Shown in pieces: positions 46,903 through 57,999 of a DNA stretch of 64,000 nucleotides (positions are counted from its first letter, which is position 1; every line of letters begins with the position of its first letter). This DNA comes from Haberlea rhodopensis (lineage: Eukaryota > Streptophyta > Magnoliopsida > Lamiales > Gesneriaceae), in NCBI GenBank assembly GCA_907163345.1, contig CAJQUN010000143.1:1426001-1490000 (forward strand), in the 5' to 3' direction. Made by a program: the position numbers and the translations under genes. The notes below the pieces were generated by a model. That model was not told the DNA's origin. It was given only the letters and a program-made list of their open reading frames with translations, and searched no databases.

Positions 46903-47649
46903 TGGAAACCCTGATCAGAAAGAAAACATACCATCCTCTGTCGGCAATCTACCACAGCTCGGTATCTGCTCAACACATCAATGCCGACCATGCAGTCAAA
47001 ATATGCCATTTCTAACTGAATCAGATCGGCCCTCAGATCATTGCCCTCAAAATAAATGAGGCAATCAGATAACAGTCGGTCTGCAATCACATGTTTCCCC
47101 GTGGGTGTCGAGACCATGAGAGGCGTGGGTAACAGAGACGAGCACAAGCGGTGTCTCTCCACAAAGCAGCAGATACAAAAGAATGGGAAGCACTTGTATC
47201 TATCAATAAAAATGCAGGGTACGTAAACAAAAGACACGTACCAGCAATGACCTCCTCCGGGGCTGCCTCAGCCTGCTCCCTAGTCAGTGCATACACCTGA
47301 CCCTGCGGCGGTCCTGCCGCCTGACCTCCCTATGGTCGGGGTGCAAACTGCTGTCTCTGTGGTGCCGTCCTAGCGTCAAATCTTGGCCTATTCGGCCCTG
47401 AGTCTGCCTGAGCTGCCCGATTGGGGCAATTCCGAGCTAGGTGGCCCACCCTGCCACAAACATAACAACCTCGGCAGTCACGTGATAAGTGAAATCCTCC
47501 ACAGCGGTCACACCTGTCCCCTCCTGCCTTACTCCCCTGTGTAGGTCCCCGATTACTTTGCTTATGACTTTGAGACTTCTTCCCACTGAATCTAGAAGAT
47601 GAAGAGGCCCCACGAGGCTTGAACTGGTCTCCTCATGGCCTCAGGCTGT
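46903..47649 (-). pseudogene. element D protease and zinc-knuckle region, cut by element E
   Basis: Protease LLIDTSASHSFVS (DTSA replaces DTGA) spans two frames with a shift near 47165. MAYFDCMVGIDVLSRY follows, then a frameshift before RT. The zinc-knuckle Cys/His cluster lies at about 47445-47515. At 47655 the sequence enters the LTR of E, and the gag of D resumes at 55333. Confidence 0.85.
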
Positions 47650-48207
47650 CAAACTGTGAGACCCCGTTATCTTAACAAGATAATTAGGTGCGATAAGAGA
47701 ACTAATCATTCATGTGCATATATCAGAGTAATAGTGTCGTGTTGATTAACCTGAGCTTAAGAGATAACAGTACCAAAAGTTTAAAAGGAATTACACATAT
47801 TCCTACAAAAGGCACTACACTATAGTCTTACTCTACTCCTTGTAGAAGCTATACAAAATTTTCTCTAACATGCTAAACCTGTAGCACTCCTTATAGCTCA
47901 GCATATCAACCCCGACCCTGGTTCTCATCATCAAAAGCACCTACAAAGACAACCCCCAACACATGAGCATACCATGATTCATATTCAACATAATATGAAA
48001 GTAAAGCGTAAATGCACATCATAAATACAAAGCACTTCCTGTATTTCCAGCATTTATAACGCCCATTGGTTGTCCCTGTACCATAACTCATAATAAAACA
48101 CATTATATGAAATTATGGATCCTTTAATAATGTCATGACATATCACCTCTTTCTTTACATATCTCTTGAGTCATATATCAACAGTTATGTTAATGCTTCA
48201 TGCTTCC

Positions 48208-48440
48208 ACAACTCATAATGAGCGGTACAATCCTCCCCGCTTCATTACTACATAAACTCATAATGAGCGGTACAATCTTCCCCGCTTCATTACTACAGAA
48301 ACTCATAATGAGCGGTACAATCTTCCCCGCTTCATTACTACAGAAACTCATAATGAGCGGTGCAATCCTCCCCGCATCATTACTACAGAACCTCATAATG
48401 AGCGGTACAATCCTCCCCGCATCATTACTACAGAACAAGC
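48208..48440. repeat. 45-bp tandem array of AGCGG/CCGCT stem-loops, element E 3' LTR
   Basis: Five units with AGCGG at 48221, 48266, 48311, 48356 and 48401. Each has the form AATGAGCGG, about 11 nt, CCCGC(T/A)TCATT, a stem of up to nine pairs with one bulge. The same array with five units (one decayed) is at 53458-53690. Confidence 0.9.
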
Positions 48441-48784
48441 ATAAGCATTAAACATACACTGCGATCTCTCTTGACTCGTGGAATACACCTCTTTATTCCA
48501 CCTCACAATATGCAACAACAATGCATAATAACATGTATCAAACTCTTAATGCATCACATTGCATTCATCATGTGTCAAAAAGACAAACATAAAGTACATG
48601 TTACCGTTGGGATGCCCGTACGTCGCTTACGTACCTTTCCAAAATGTAGTGTGTTGTGGGACTCTATCCCCGGCGATGTGTAGCTGTGAAGGCTCTACAC
48701 CAGTGTACAACACAATATTAGATGTCTCATTACAATCCAATATCAAATTTAAAACAAATTCTACATTTTAAAAAAAAAGGCACT

Positions 48785-48890
48785 ACCGATCGATCGGTCC
48801 TCATCACCGATCGATCGATGAACTGTTTGAATTTTGGAAAAATGCTACGGCTTTTGCCGATCGATCGGTGTTCTTCACCGATCGATCGGT
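48785..48890. repeat. CGATCGATCG palindrome array, element E 3' LTR
   Basis: Four sites, mostly ACCGATCGATCGGT. Confidence 0.95.
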
Positions 48891-50028
48891 CGCTCTGTTT
48901 CAACCCAGGTTTTCCAGAATTCTCTAACACCGATATTCATACCCTTCAATCTAACATGTAAGACATACAACATGCCAAGACCAACATGCTAGCAGTTATA
49001 ACACACTACCCTGAGTGTATTCATATCAAATTTACACCCCAAACATAAATCCACATGCATAAACGTTGTCCATTTATACAAGTACTCGATCATCTTTTCT
49101 GGAAACAGGGCAACATATTCATTTCCAGATTTCTTGAGCACCTCATTTCATGCTATTAAAACTACAACATATAACATAAAGCATGCTCGAACAAACATGC
49201 CAAGGGCTTCACAAAACTACCATGCATATTTTCACATCAAAGGTTTACCAAAACCTAAGCTAACGTGCATGATAACGCCTTCATAAAAACACTCCCAACT
49301 CATATTTTTCCAGAAAACAGGGCACAACCTTACCCAGATTTTCGAACACCATACTTTACATGCTTATTTCCTCTACATAAAACATGTAATATACATAAGG
49401 AAAAATACTGAGAGCTTCATAACAACACCATGTAAGCATTTAAATCGAAGGTTTTAAGAAACCTAATCTAACATGCCGTTTTCACGCCACCTAAAAACAT
49501 GTACTTAAACAAGTTTAAAGAAAAAACAGAGCATGGTTTCTCACCCTACTTTTTCTCCGTTTTTTAAGGACTTCCAGGCGATGAAAAACGGGAAAGCTCC
49601 TCAGAATTTTGCTTAGCAGGTGCTGGTGAAGAAATGGGAGAGAAGGCTCGAGAATTGGAATGGCTGAGAGTGGTGAATGATTGAGCCAAGTGGTGACTAA
49701 AGTCAGCATGTGTACATGCTGATTGGCATGGGCTTGGGGGGTGGTTGGGTGTTGGGTGGTTTGATGTGTTATGTTTTGGTCCCGGTATTTAGCACGATGT
49801 ATTAGAATATCCTCACACGATATTTATAGTGTTTTCTCAATAAAATACTTCAATTTCCATTAACATGCTTTACCAAAACAAACAACACACACCCCAAATA
49901 AACATGCCACGACCCCAAAATCCCAACATATATCACATGCACCCTGAAATGAATCTCCCCAATAATATTAATTCAATCCCATGAATTAACACCCAAATCA
50001 TCATAATTTAAATTAAATCACTAAAATC

Positions 50029-50069
50029 CCAGTAGAGTAAGACTCTGGGCGTTAATCTGATACTGACAG
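50029..50069. other. deletion junction with templated filler in element E
   Basis: The 3' LTR and the gag fragment are joined by novel sequence. AGTAGAGTAAGACT at 50031-50044 is the exact reverse complement of a word in the same LTR (about 47824-47837). The stretch 50048-50069 nearly repeats 50111-50130 in the neighbouring gag (GCGT[T]AATCTGATACTGACAG). Confidence 0.7.
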
Positions 50070-50592
50070 CAATATGAGGTACATACCTCAGCAGTGAGGA
50101 ATACTGCATAGCGTAATCTGATACTGACAGGCTGCCCTGCTTCAAACCATTGAACTCATCCTCCTTTAATTGTCTGGCAGCTGCCGAAAAGTACCGGTTA
50201 AGGAACCGGGTCCTGAATACAGTCCAATCCACCGTCATACCCTGAGCTCTCAGCTCCATGACTGTTGTCTTCCACCACATGGAAGACTTCTTCGCTAACT
50301 GGAACTCTGCCAACCTCAGCCAGGCAGTCCGTGCACAGGGTGCCGATACGAATATCTGTTCCAGTCGCTCAAGCCATTCCTCGGCTGCTTCCTCAGTCTC
50401 TGTCCCTTCAACTAGCGGTGGATGATAACTCAAGAACTGGGTCAGACTTATCTCCCCTGGTAGCAGTATCTGTGCTACAGGCTCCAAGCCTACAGCAGGT
50501 GGCGGTAATGGATTCGTCTGAGCAATACTAGCGTTCATACTGCCCATATCCCCTACCTCTTCATTGAGGTTCTCCGGGTTAATAGCCGCCAT
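50070..50592 (-). pseudogene. element E gag, N-terminal fragment
   Basis: From ATG 50592 (MAAINPENLNEEVGD) it encodes the first about 175 residues of gag: EEWLERLEQIFVSAPC, MWWKTTVMELRAQG, RFLNRYFSAAARQ, YAMQYSSLLRYVPHIAVS. The frame then runs through filler DNA and ends near 50008. The zinc knuckle and protease are lost. No internal stop precedes the break. Confidence 0.88.
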
Positions 50593-51506
50593 GCTGCAAC
50601 ACAAGAGTTAACATGTAATACCCCCGAAATGTGATATGGTTATGTTCTACGATGATAAATTATGATGTGTTTAAGGGTTGTGGTGTATTTAAATTGGGGG
50701 CCACGATTTATGTTATGATGATATGTTGTGGGGAACATGTTGGGTGTTTTAAGGGATGTATTAATTAAATGAAGTTAGAAAATATCGAGTGAGGATATTT
50801 TAATACATCGTACTATATACCGGGACACAATTAAACACCACATGACCACCCAACCCACACCACCCCCCTGCCACTCGGCCACCCCCCCCCCCCCCACTTG
50901 ACAAGCCCATACCCCCACTTGACAAGCCCTCATACCCTTCAATCACCTCCTTCCTCTTCACTTCTCCTTCCCTTTTCTCAAAAAGTCGCCCCTGAAGTGT
51001 TGCAGAAAGAGGAGAGAAAACCTTGGGCTAAGGTGTACATTGATTCACACCAAAGGAGGAGAAAAAGGGGGTAAGACCTGGTGCTCTGTTTTTGTGTTTA
51101 AGTTGGGTTTGTTTTGGGTGATTTTCATGTATGCTAGTAAAAGTTTGGGTGAAACCTTGGTTTGGGTGCTTACATGAAAGTATTATGTAACTATTAGCAT
51201 GTTTACTCGAGCATATTACATGTTTTATATGGTAGATTTCTAGTTATGAAACTATGTGCTCGAAAATCTGGGCAAAGAAGAACATACTCTGTTTTCTGTA
51301 AAGTTGGTTGAGGATGAAGATTATGATGATGTTATGATGCATGTTAGCTTAGGTTTTGTTAAACCTTTGATTTTAGAGCTTACATGGATATTTTATGAAG
51401 TTCTTCACATGTTTGTTTTCAGCATGAAAGATGTGTTATGAAGTAGAAAAGATGGTACGAAAAGAGGTGCTCAAAAATCTGGGGAAAATCCTGATTTTTC
51501 AGAGCT

Positions 51507-51727
51507 CTCGATCGATCGAGATTTGGTCCCGATCGATCGAGCGAGACAGGAGGTCTAAGCATGTTTTCAAAATTTTGGTGCCGATCGATCGAAGGATTTC
51601 TCGATCGATCGGTGAAGCTCCTCGATCGATCGGTAAAATGTTTCGATCGATCGAGCGAGACAGAATGCTAAGGCACTGTTTGTGCACAGTGCCTCGATCG
51701 ATCGAGACCTTGGGCCGATCGATCGAG
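51507..51727. repeat. CGATCGATCG palindrome array, solo LTR S
   Basis: Eight intact copies. The perfect extended forms have T..A flanks (CTCGATCGATCGAG) rather than G..C, so the wider palindrome differs from that in A, C, H and I. Confidence 0.95.
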
Positions 51728-52071
51728 AGAAGCAGAAAGTTGAAAAATATGATGATGTTTTATTTTGTTAAGTTTATGATGTGAGATGGTTTTGAGGCAT
51801 CTAAAATGGTATTATGTGGTCTTGTAGAACCATCCCAGGTACCGGCACCATCAAGGAGATAAAGTCTGTTGACTCCTCCTCCTTTTGAAAAGGTACGTAA
51901 GAGGCGTACGGGCATCGGACGGTAACACACATCTTTATACTACGACTATGCTTTTATTGCATGAGTATTCACGATGAAATGACGATGTTTATACGATGTT
52001 TACACGATGATGTTCATACGATGTTTATACGATGAAGTTCATACGATGTTTATTGCTTATACGATGTAATT

Positions 52072-52274
52072 GTGGTAAGATGCCACGGGGTAAGATGCCC
52101 CACATGGTAAGAGGCCATGCGATGTATTGTGGTAAGATGCCACGGGGTAAATGTCCCACATGGTAAGAGGCCATGCGATGTTATTGTGGTAAGATGCCAC
52201 GGGGTAAGATGCCCCATATGGTAAGAGGCCATACGATGATATTGTGGTAAGATGCCACGGGGGTAAGATGCCCC
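52072..52274. repeat. co-varying hairpin minisatellite, solo LTR S
   Basis: Four units of about 58 bp. Each holds three small hairpins with nearly the same loop: GTGG-taagatg-CCAC, GGGG-taagatg-CCCC and ATGG-taagagg-CCAT (the last unit is cut after the second). The arms change together so that pairing is kept. Confidence 0.9.
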
Positions 52275-52701
52275 ATATGCATGATTATGAATCAGGGACA
52301 ACAATAAGAAGTTAATGAGAAATCCAGCATATTTACTTAACAAATATTTCATGCATTTGCTATGATGTTTTTATATGATGCTAAGTAAGATTGTATATGC
52401 TCATGATGTGTTGTCCCTGTAGGTACACTTTTGGACGAAAGGAGTAAGGGTCGGGTTGAGGCAGTGAGCTACGAGGGACACAGGAATGCATAGGATTCAA
52501 GTTATGATTAGTAACTACTCTAGGAGTAGTGTAAATCTAAATGACATTCTTTTAGAATGTAATGAATTATTTTAGAAATTTTGTATTTTGGCCTGTAATC
52601 CTGTTAGCTCGTGTAACAACCAAAACCTTAAGATGTTACCTTAATGCATGATTAGTCCTTCTTGTGTCTTTTAATCACTGTTAAGGTGGGAAGACCCCAC
52701 A

Positions 52702-52885
52702 TAACAACAATACCCAAAAGCAGTTCATAATATAAGCCGTTAGATAACAAAAGTATCATATTCAAAGCATGTTAGTATATCACTTATACAACAATATGCA
52801 TCACATGCATAACATGCCCAACAATGAATACCTAGCCAACTTGTCTCTAAAGGCTACCCTTCACTCTTCCCTGGTCATCTAACCA
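52702..52885 (-). other. element E leader (5' untranslated region)
   Basis: Sequence between PBS and gag, matching the leaders of B and C (for example AACAACAATACCCAAAA). It is separated from the gag start by solo LTR S. Confidence 0.75.
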
Positions 52886-52899
52886 CTGCTCTGATACCA
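52886..52899 (-). other. primer binding site of element E
   Basis: TGGTATCAGAGCAG on the minus strand (tRNA-iMet), six bases from the LTR. Confidence 0.92.
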
Positions 52900-52905
52900 C
52901 TAAAA

Positions 52906-55327
52906 TGTGAGACCCCGTTATCTTAACAAGATAATTAGGTGCGATAAGAGAACTAATCATTCATGTGCATATATCAGAGTAATAGTGTCGTGTTGATTAA
53001 CCTGAGCTTAAGAGATTACAGTACCAAAAGTTTAAAAGGAATTACACATATTCCTACAAAAGGCACAACACTATAGTCTTACTCTACTCCTTGTAGAAGC
53101 TATACAAAATTTTCTCTAACATGCTAAACCTGTAGCACTCCTTATAGCTCAGCATATCAACCCCGACCCTGGTTCTCATCATCAAAAGCACCTACAAAGA
53201 CAACCCCCAACACATGAGCATACCATGATTCATATTCAACATAATATGAAAGTAAAGCGTAAATGCACATCATAAATACAAAGCACTTCCTGTATTTCCA
53301 GCATTTATAATGCCCATTGGTTGTCCCTGTACCACAACTCATAATAAAACACATTATATGAAATTATGGATCCTTTAATAATGTCATGACATATCACCTC
53401 TTTCTTTACATATCTCTTGAGTCATATATCAACAGTTATGTTAATGCTTCATGCTTCCACAACTCATAATGAGCGGTACAATCCTCCCTGCTTCATTACT
53501 ACATAAACTCATAATGAGCGGTACAATCTTCCCCGCTTCATTACTACAGAAACTCATAATGAGCGGCACAATCTTCCCCGCTTCATTACTACAGAAACTC
53601 ATAATGAGAGGTACAATCCTCCACGCATCATTACTACAGAACCTCATAATGAGCGGTACATCCTCCCCGCATCATTACTACAGAACAAGCATAAGCATTA
53701 AACATACACTGTGATCTCTCTTGACTCGTGGAATACACCTCTTTATTCCACCTCACAATATGCAACAACAATGCATAATATGCAACAACAATGCATAATA
53801 ACATGTATCAAACTCTTAGTGCATCACATTGCATTCATCATGTGTCAAAAAGACAAACATAAAGTACATGTTACCGTTGGGATGCCCGTACGTCGCTTAC
53901 GTACCTTTCCAAAATGTAGTGTGTTGTGGGACTCTATCCCCGGCGCTGTGTAGCTGTCTGTGAAGGCTCTACACCAGTGTACAACACAATATTAGATGTC
54001 TCATTACAATCCAATATCAAATTTAAAACAAATTCTACATTTTAAAAAAGAAGGCACTACCGATCGATCGGTCCTCATCACCGATCGATCGGTGAACTGT
54101 TTGAATTTTGGAAAAAATGCTACAGCTTTTGCCGATCGATCGGTGTTCTTCACCGATCGATCGGTCGCTCTGTTTCAACCCAGGTTTTCCAGAATTCTCT
54201 AACACCGATATTCATATCCTTCAATCTAACATGTAAGACATACAACATGCCAAGACCAACATGCTAGCAGTTATAACACACTACCCTGAGTGTATTCATA
54301 TCAAATTTACACCCCAAACATAAATCCACATGCATAAACGTCGTCCATTTATACAAGTACTCGATCAACTTTTCTGGAAACAGGGCAACATATTCATTTC
54401 CAGATTTCTTGAGCACCTCATTTCATGCTATTAAAACTACAACATATAACATAAAGCATGCCCGAACAAACATGCCAAGGGCTTCACAAAACTACCATGC
54501 ATATTTTCACATCAAAGGTTTACCAAAACCTAAGCTAACGTGCATGATAACGCCTTCATAAAAACACTCCCAACTCATATTTTTCCAGAAAACAGGGCAC
54601 AACCTTACCCAGATTTTCGAACACCATACTTTACATGCTTATTTCCTCTACATAAAACATGTAATATACATAAGGAAAAATACTGAGAGCTTCATAACAA
54701 CACCATGTAAGCATTTAAATCGAAGGTTTTAAGAAACCTAATCTAACATGCCGTTTTCACGCCACCTAAAAACATGTACTTAAACAAGTTTAAAGCAAAA
54801 ACAGAGCATGGTTTCTCACCCTACTTTGCTCCGATTTTTGAAGGACTTCCAGGCGATGAAAAAGGGAAAGCTCCTCAGAATTTTGCTTAGCAGGTGCTGG
54901 TGAAGAAATGGGAGAGAAGGCTCGAGAATTGGAATGGCTGAGAGTGGTGAAATGATTGAGCCAAGTGGTGACTAAAGTCAGCATGTGTACAGGCTGATTG
55001 GCATGGGTTGGGGGGTGGTTGGGTGTTGGGTGGTTTGAGGTGTTATGTTTTGGTCCCGGTATTTAGCACGATGTATTAGAATATCCTCACACGATATTTA
55101 TAGTGTTTTCTCAATAAAATACTTCAATTCCCATTAACATGCTTTACCAAAACAAACAACACACACCCCAAATAAACATGCCACGACCCCAAAATCCCAA
55201 CATATATCACATGCACCCTGAAATGAATCTCCCCAATAATATTAATTCAATCCCATGAATTAACACCCAAATCATCATAATTTAAATTAAATGATTAAAA
55301 TCACATAATCATTTCGGGGATATCACA
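52906..55327 (-). mobile_element. element E 5' LTR
   Basis: 2422 bp, TGTGAGACCCC to GATATCACA, complete. Differences from the sister LTR include a 20-bp duplication (TGCAACAACAATGCATAATA, about 53759-53798). Stem-loop array 53458-53690, GTACGT hairpin 53888-53904, CGATCGATCG array 54058-54164. Confidence 0.92.
54058..54164. repeat. CGATCGATCG palindrome array, element E 5' LTR
   Basis: Four sites, all of the form CCGATCGATCGG. Confidence 0.95.
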
Positions 55328-55714
55328 CAAACACTGGTCTCTGAGGTGGTACGAAAGGGTGTACAACGTCCTTGTACGCGCCCACTGCAATCTCTGCCAA
55401 TCTGCCCGTGTCAGGGCGTCATCAAAAGAGTTGGGGTTGTTGGAGACAACCCGATCAAATAGCTCTGGCCTCAGTCCCTTCAGAAAATTTCTCATCTTGG
55501 CATGACTGCTGACAGCAATATGAGGTACATACCTCAGCAGTGAGGAATAATGCATAGCATAGTCTGACACTGACAGGCTGCCCTGCTTCAAATTATTGAA
55601 CTCATCTTCCTTTAATTGTCTGGCAGCTGCAGAAAAGTACCGGTTAAGGAACCGGGTCCTGAATACAGTCCAATCAACCGTCATACCCTGAGCTCTCAGC
55701 TCCATGACTGTTGT
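55328..55714 (-). pseudogene. element D gag fragment between E and G
   Basis: Minus-strand gag from MELRAQGMTVDW through RFLNRYFSAAARQ, YAMHYSSLLRYVPHIA, FLKGLRPELFDRV to DDALTRAD, then a frameshift. The upstream part (WWKTTV and before) is cut at 55714 by the LTR-like start of G. It continues beyond E at 47649. Confidence 0.87.
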
Positions 55715-56410
55715 TGTGATGTCCGGGGATTAATGGTGTTAATCCCGGTATGGTAATAATACTTGATGGATTTTTAATCGTGGCAATTAGGAATTAATTG
55801 CGGTTTTGGGTCTCCCGAGGTTGTTAAATCGGGCATTTGGGATCGTTGAATCCAAAGGTTAAGATTGTATTCTCATTTTGGTGGAAAACCTATGAATTGG
55901 GTTTTAGTGGGACTTGGCGTCTGGGGTGCCTTATGTTGGGGCCAGTCTGGGGATTTGATGTTGGAGAGAGAGTTTTTGTAAACAGATGATTTTTAATGAA
56001 TCATGATGTAATGGTGAGGGTATTGGTGTGTTGGGGTATTTTTGCTATATATACCCGTTGGACTCGGGATTCCGTCATTCAGAATCAATTTCTCTCCCTC
56101 TCTCCCTCTCCATCGATCCAACCCTTCTCCCCCATTTCCCTCTTCTCCCTTGATGGGAAATTTGATGGTAGCTTGGCTCGGGAGCCGGTTTTCTCGAAGA
56201 TAATCAGGTATTAATCTTCCCCTCGTCATTGGCTTCGATTTAATAGTAGTATGGTAGCTTTTGGTTGAGGTTTTGGTTGGCTATGGGTTTTGGGAAATTT
56301 TGGCTAAAATCCTATGTTGAGTTTTTAAAGTTTTTATTGACTTTAAATGTTGTATTTGAGGTGTTGGTGGTGTATGGGGTGTTGGTTTTGAGTTTGGGTG
56401 TGAAAAACAC
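55715..56410 (+). mobile_element. G: probable 5' LTR (partial) of a + strand gypsy element
   Basis: Begins TGTGATGTCCGGGG exactly where D's gag frame breaks. A TATA box (GCTATATATACCC) is at about 56043-56055, followed by a pyrimidine-rich stretch (TCTCTCCCTC repeats, about 56088-56110), as in an LTR promoter. No PBS and no right LTR end are visible before gag-protease sequence starts at about 56421. It has no CGATCGATCG array. Confidence 0.55.
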
Positions 56411-56420
56411 CATGGAAGCT

Positions 56421-57999
56421 CGACAGATGGGGCCACCTTAGGGACAGGTCTATGCGTTGACCAGAGAGCAGGCCGATGCAGCTCCAGAGGAGGTGATAGC
56501 GGGTACGTGCCTTTTATTTACGTATTCCGCCTTTATTTTGATAGACACAGGTGCTTCGCACTCTTTTGTGTCTGCGGACTTTGTGGAGAGACATCATATG
56601 CGCACATCTCCGTTTCCCAAGTCTCTATTGGTCTCGACACCCACCGGAAAGAAAGTTGTTGCGGATCAGTTTCTGATGGACTGTCTCATTTATTTTGAGG
56701 GCAATGAGATAAAGGCAGATTTGATTGTATTGGGGATGTCAGACTTCTACTGCATTGTGGGTATTGATATTCTGAACAGATATCAGGCAGTGGTTGATTG
56801 TCGGCAGAGGACAGTTCAGTTCAGATCTCATTTGGGAGTTCAGTGGATTTCTATGGTAATGGGTCTCGTGCGAAGATTCCGTTGGTTTCGGCAATTAAAA
56901 TGTTCCAATTATTGGAATGTGGACACACGGGCTATATCATCTATGCCGTGGATATGTTGGGAAAGAGCAAAGAGTTAAGAGTTGAGGATATACCAGTAGT
57001 AGCGGAATTTGCTGATGTGTTCCCCGAGGAGATTCCAGGATTCCCACCGGCTAGAGAAGTCGAGTTTGGGATTGAGTTATTACCGGGGACATCCGCTATC
57101 TCTCGTGCACCTTACAGGATGTCACCGACAGAGTTGAGGGAATTGAAGGAGCAGTTGCAGGAGCTCCTTGATAAAGGATATATACGCCCTAGCGTATCGC
57201 CTTGGGGCGCACCGGTTCTTTTTGTGAAGAAGAAGGATGGTTCGATGCGTTTATGCATCGATTACCGGCAACTGAATAAGGCCACAGTGAAGAACAAGTA
57301 TCCTCTCCCAAGGATTGATGATTTATTTGACCAGCTGCAAGGTACGAAGCTGTATAGTAAGATCGATTTGAGATCCGGGTACCATCAAATACGGGTCAGG
57401 GAGGAGGATGTTCAGAAGACAGCATTTAGGACTCGGTATGGGCACTACGAGTTCTTAGTGATGCCGTTCGGTGTGAAGAACGCCCCGGCTGTCTTTATGA
57501 GCTTGATGAATCGGGTGTTCCAACCCTATCTGGACCAGTTCGTCATTGTATTTATTGACGACATTATCATCTACTCCCGGAGCGAGGAAGAGCACGTGAA
57601 ACACTTGAGGACGGTGCTCCAGATCCTCAGAGATCATCAATTATATGCCAAGCTCAGTAAGTGTGAGTTTTGGTTGAGCAGTGTAGTATTTCTGGGGCAT
57701 GTCATATCTAGCAGTGGAATCTCAGTGGACCCCAGAAAGATTGAGGCTGTGATGGAGTGGGCTGCACCCACTTCCGTGCCCGAGATACAGAGTTTTCTTG
57801 GTCTGGCTGGTTATTACCGACGCTTTGTCGAGGGATTTTCTAAGATTGCTAAGCCACTGACGAGTTGACCCAAAAGGGAGTACACTTCTTTTGGTCAGAG
57901 GCTTGCGAGGAGAGCTTCCAAGAGTTGAAACACCGATTGACGACGGCACCGGTATTGGTGATTCCTACGGAGAACAAAAGGTTTGTCCTTTATACTGAC
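56421..57999 (+). pseudogene. G: chromovirus protease - reverse transcriptase fragment
   Basis: Starts in the gag-protease linker (RQMGPP then a stop, GQVYALTREQADAAPEE), with protease LIDTGASHSFVSADFVERHH (56457-56850). A one-base deletion near 56850 shifts the frame. Then LECGHTGYIIYAVD and RT with LFVKKKDGSMRLCIDYRQLN and FIDDIIIYS (to 57860), a second one-base deletion near 57862, and the start of RNase H (RFVLYTD) where element H interrupts at 58000. Close to element A in sequence but on the + strand; gag is mostly missing. Confidence 0.9.

Larger units (their letters stand above)
47655..50028 (-). mobile_element. element E 3' LTR (right end truncated)
   Basis: Starts TGTGAGACCCC; nearly identical to 52906-55280. 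The terminal part with TTTCGGGGATATCACA is missing. Contents: 45-bp stem-loop array at 48208-48440, GTACGT hairpin at 48618-48634, CGATCGATCG array (four sites) at 48785-48890. Confidence 0.88.
50609..52706 (+). mobile_element. Solo LTR S (element B family), opposite orientation, in leader of E
   Basis: LTR 50614-52701 (2088 bp) starts TGTAATACCCCCG and ends AAGACCCCACA, the reverse complement of the B-type termini. The target duplication TAACA is perfect (50609-50613 and 52702-52706). No internal domain is present, so unequal recombination between LTRs probably removed it. It carries 8 CGATCGATCG sites (51507-51727), the GTACG hairpin (51893-51909), a hairpin minisatellite (52072-52274), the GGGACAAC/GTTGTCCC pair (52293-52302 and 52410-52419) and CTACTCTAGGAGTAG (52515-52529). 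Confidence 0.93.
47650..55332 (-). mobile_element. Element E: chromovirus with internal deletion, inserted in gag of D
   Basis: 3' LTR 47655-50028, gag fragment 50070-50592, leader and PBS (split by solo LTR S), 5' LTR 52906-55327. The 5-bp target duplication CAAAC is perfect (47650-47654 and 55328-55332). All of pol, the PPT and the last about 25 bp of the 3' LTR were lost at 50029-50069, where the join contains filler DNA. Close in LTR sequence to D, so a recent family member landed in an older one. Confidence 0.9.

Noticed and set aside
48190..48451. Repeated peptide frames over the 45-bp array (SGTIFPASLLQKL on one strand, CSNEAGKIVPLIM on the other; also 53441-53714)
   Set aside because: 45 is divisible by 3, so the tandem array is automatically open in several frames. 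Both strands are open equally, and no start context is conserved.
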